NCBI RefSeq assembly: GCF_018271995.1
Contig: NZ_JAGUCO010000003.1
Coordinates: forward strand, 434,001 to 498,000
Length of the DNA stretch: 64,000 nt
From: Carboxylicivirga linearis
Lineage (GTDB): Bacteria; Bacteroidota; Bacteroidia; Bacteroidales; Marinilabiliaceae
Reading direction: 5' to 3'
In this document: piece after piece, positions 62,497-64,000 of the stretch
How the letters are laid out: every line of letters begins with the position of its first letter
Numbering within the stretch: position 1 is the first letter of the stretch
Position numbers and translations under genes: made by a program
Notes under the pieces: model-generated
What the model was told of the DNA's origin: nothing
What the model saw: the letters and a program-made list of their open reading frames with translations, nothing else
Database searches by the model: none

Positions 62497-63795
62497 ATGA
62501 AACAAATTGACACAAAGTTGATGCACCCCAAGGTGCAGATTGTAAAAATTATTAGTCGTATCTACAAAAGTGGAATGACGACTACTTCAGGTGGAAATAT
62601 TTCCATCTGTGACGAGAATGGAGATATTTGGGTAACTCCATCGGCTATTGATAAAGGTACGCTTACGGAGAAAGATATTATCTGTGTGAAGCGCGATGGA
62701 ACCATTGTTGGACCTCACAAGCCGTCATCTGAGTTTCCGTTTCACAAGGCGATTTATGATTGTCGTCCGGATATTAAGGCGGTGATTCATGCGCATCCAC
62801 CTGCATTGGTTTCTTTTAGTATAGTTCGCGAAATTCCGAATACCAATATCATTCCTCAGGCAAAAAATATTTGCGGACCAATTGGTTATGCACCTTATGG
62901 ATTACCGGGTAGTGATGAGTTGGGTGATTTGATTGCAGCTGAATTTAAGAAGGGTGATAGCATGGCTGTTATCATGGAGAATCACGGAACTGTATTAGGT
63001 GGTAGCGATATGCTGGATGCATATGCCAGATTTGAGACTTTGGAATTTTGTTGCCGAACAATTATCAACGCAAAAGCCATTGGTGAGCCAAAATTCTTAA
63101 GTGATGATCAGATTGATGTGTTTGAGAAACAGGTGCCACATGATGTGCCGCGTAATACCGATGTATCTTATCCACCTGAGGAAAGAGCTATTCGACAAGA
63201 GATTTGCGATATAGTACGTCGTGCTTGTGATCAGGGATTGATGATTAGTACTTACGGTACGGTATCGGTGCGTTGGAAAAATGATGATTTCTTGATTACA
63301 CCACCAGATGTGGCCCGTTGGGATATTTCACCGGAAGATATAGTGCAGATCAAAGGAGGTAAAGCAGAGCCGGGTAAAACACCTAGTCGTTCTACTTTCT
63401 TGCATCAGAAGATCTATCAGGAGAATCCGCATATCAATTCAATTATTCTGACTCAGCCACCAAACCTGATGGCTTACGGAACTACAGGAGTTAAATTTGA
63501 TGTTCGTACTATTCCTGAAAGCTGGATTTTCTTACAAGATGTACCTTGTTTACCATTTGGTGTACATTTCCAGGGAGATGAAACAATTCCAAAGTTGCTA
63601 AGCGAAAATGTTCCTGCCGTACTAGTGGCGAATGATTCATTTATTGTGACCGGAGATAAGCTTCTGCAAACATTTGACCGTTTGGAAGTAGCTGAATTTA
63701 GTGCTAAATCGCTGGTGATGGCTGCTCCAATGGGTGATTTAGTACCCATCAACGACGAGCAGGTTGAAGATTTGAGAAAGAAATTCTTGTCTTAA
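62497..63795 (+). CDS. Double-domain class II aldolase family protein (one active and one degenerate domain)
   Basis: A 432-residue protein made of two class II aldolase domains. The first (about 8-215) is complete: TTSGGNISICDENGDIWVTP, a Glu in SSEFPFHKAIYDC, HAHPPALVS with His98/His100 and MENHGTVLGG with His163. The second (about 232-430) has the same fold (SVRWKNDDFLITPPDVARWD) but lacks the zinc ligands: ILTQPP has Leu318 and Gln320 where His98 and His100 align, and VANDSF replaces ENHG. The second half is probably structural or regulatory. The first half may be a rhamnulose-1-phosphate, fuculose-1-phosphate or related aldolase, and could act beside the gene at 59610. It is the last gene of the rha cluster. 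Confidence 0.83.
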   Translation: MKQIDTKLMHPKVQIVKIISRIYKSGMTTTSGGNISICDENGDIWVTPSAIDKGTLTEKDIICVKRDGTIVGPHKPSSEFPFHKAIYDCRPDIKAVIHAHPPALVSFSIVREIPNTNIIPQAKNICGPIGYAPYGLPGSDELGDLIAAEFKKGDSMAVIMENHGTVLGGSDMLDAYARFETLEFCCRTIINAKAIGEPKFLSDDQIDVFEKQVPHDVPRNTDVSYPPEERAIRQEICDIVRRACDQGLMISTYGTVSVRWKNDDFLITPPDVARWDISPEDIVQIKGGKAEPGKTPSRSTFLHQKIYQENPHINSIILTQPPNLMAYGTTGVKFDVRTIPESWIFLQDVPCLPFGVHFQGDETIPKLLSENVPAVLVANDSFIVTGDKLLQTFDRLEVAEFSAKSLVMAAPMGDLVPINDEQVEDLRKKFLS

Positions 63796-63873
63796 TACTT
63801 ACAATGAGGTTTAATGATAATGCTGGTTTAATAAGGCATAGTTTTTAAATCAGTATAACTTGCATAGATTTGG

Positions 63874-63907
63874 ATCCCCGCAATCAAAGGATTGTGGGGA
63901 TTTTTTT
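63874..63907 (+). terminator. Intrinsic terminator of the rhamnose cluster
   Basis: A 12-bp stem ATCCCCGCAATC (63874-63885) / GATTGTGGGGAT (63890-63901), one G-U pair, loop AAAG, followed by seven U. It is a clear end of the transcript after the double-domain aldolase. The remaining 93 bases to the window edge are AT-rich without a gene. Confidence 0.93.
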
Positions 63908-64000
63908 ATCATATAAAGATTAATTTTGCTACATGTAAGTTTCGTAACCTTTTTAGAAGGTGTAATATAAGCCTCCATTTTTTAATATTTTATTTTTTTA

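Overview
This window looks like a Bacteroidota chromosome segment (AT-rich). Two SusC/SusD pairs, Bacteroidota-type lipoproteins, type IX secretion (T9SS) C-terminal domains and one TAnnTTTG promoter support this. A marine or anaerobic Marinilabiliales-type organism is my best guess: a Cys-type sulfatase, T9SS cargo and pectin enzymes occur together. No rRNA or tRNA gene is visible to confirm it. No phage, IS element or CRISPR array was seen.

Layout. (1) Bases 1-455 are the 3' end of a GH115 alpha-glucuronidase-like gene, ended by a duplicated bidirectional terminator. (2) Bases 753-11700, minus strand, are an enzyme operon read as GH105-CE12-GH43 fusion, CE12 esterase, GH106 rhamnosidase, GH28, GH2. 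A sulfatase (11876-13396) lies upstream. (3) Bases 13589-22821, minus strand, hold two giant PL11 rhamnogalacturonan lyases, each with a PATR-type beta-solenoid and a T9SS sorting domain. (4) Bases 23117-41486, minus strand, are an eight-gene capture and uptake operon: FAS1 lipoprotein, SusC, SusD, two FAS1 lipoproteins, SusC, SusD, and a T9SS-exported solenoid/Ig protein. (5) Bases 42031-50295, plus strand, are a second enzyme operon: GH105, CE12, a DUF4450-like protein, GH28, PL11, GH28. (6) Bases 50373-55013 are unrelated small genes: two secreted unknowns, a methyltransferase, a LURP-one-like protein and a DUF2089 protein. (7) Bases 55128-63795 are an L-rhamnose catabolic cluster: AraC regulator, rhaT, rhaM, rhaA, a class II aldolase, an FGGY kinase and a second, double-domain aldolase.

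Together these describe rhamnogalacturonan-I use. PL11 lyases cut the backbone outside or on the cell surface, CE12 esterases remove acetyl groups, and SusCD complexes (perhaps with FAS1 lipoproteins as glycan binders) take in oligomers. GH105, GH28, GH106 and GH2 trim them to monosaccharides, and the linked rha genes convert rhamnose to DHAP and lactaldehyde. The sulfatase suggests a sulfated substrate or decoration.

The most unusual signals are: the double SusCD operon with three FAS1 lipoproteins; the tandem PL11-PATR-T9SS lyases, one with a divergent catalytic region; the trimodular enzyme; a matched promoter architecture in front of two PUL operons; a textbook AraC direct-repeat operator abutting the rhaT promoter; and two intergenic repeat families in the rha cluster, one of which keeps its hairpin by compensatory changes.
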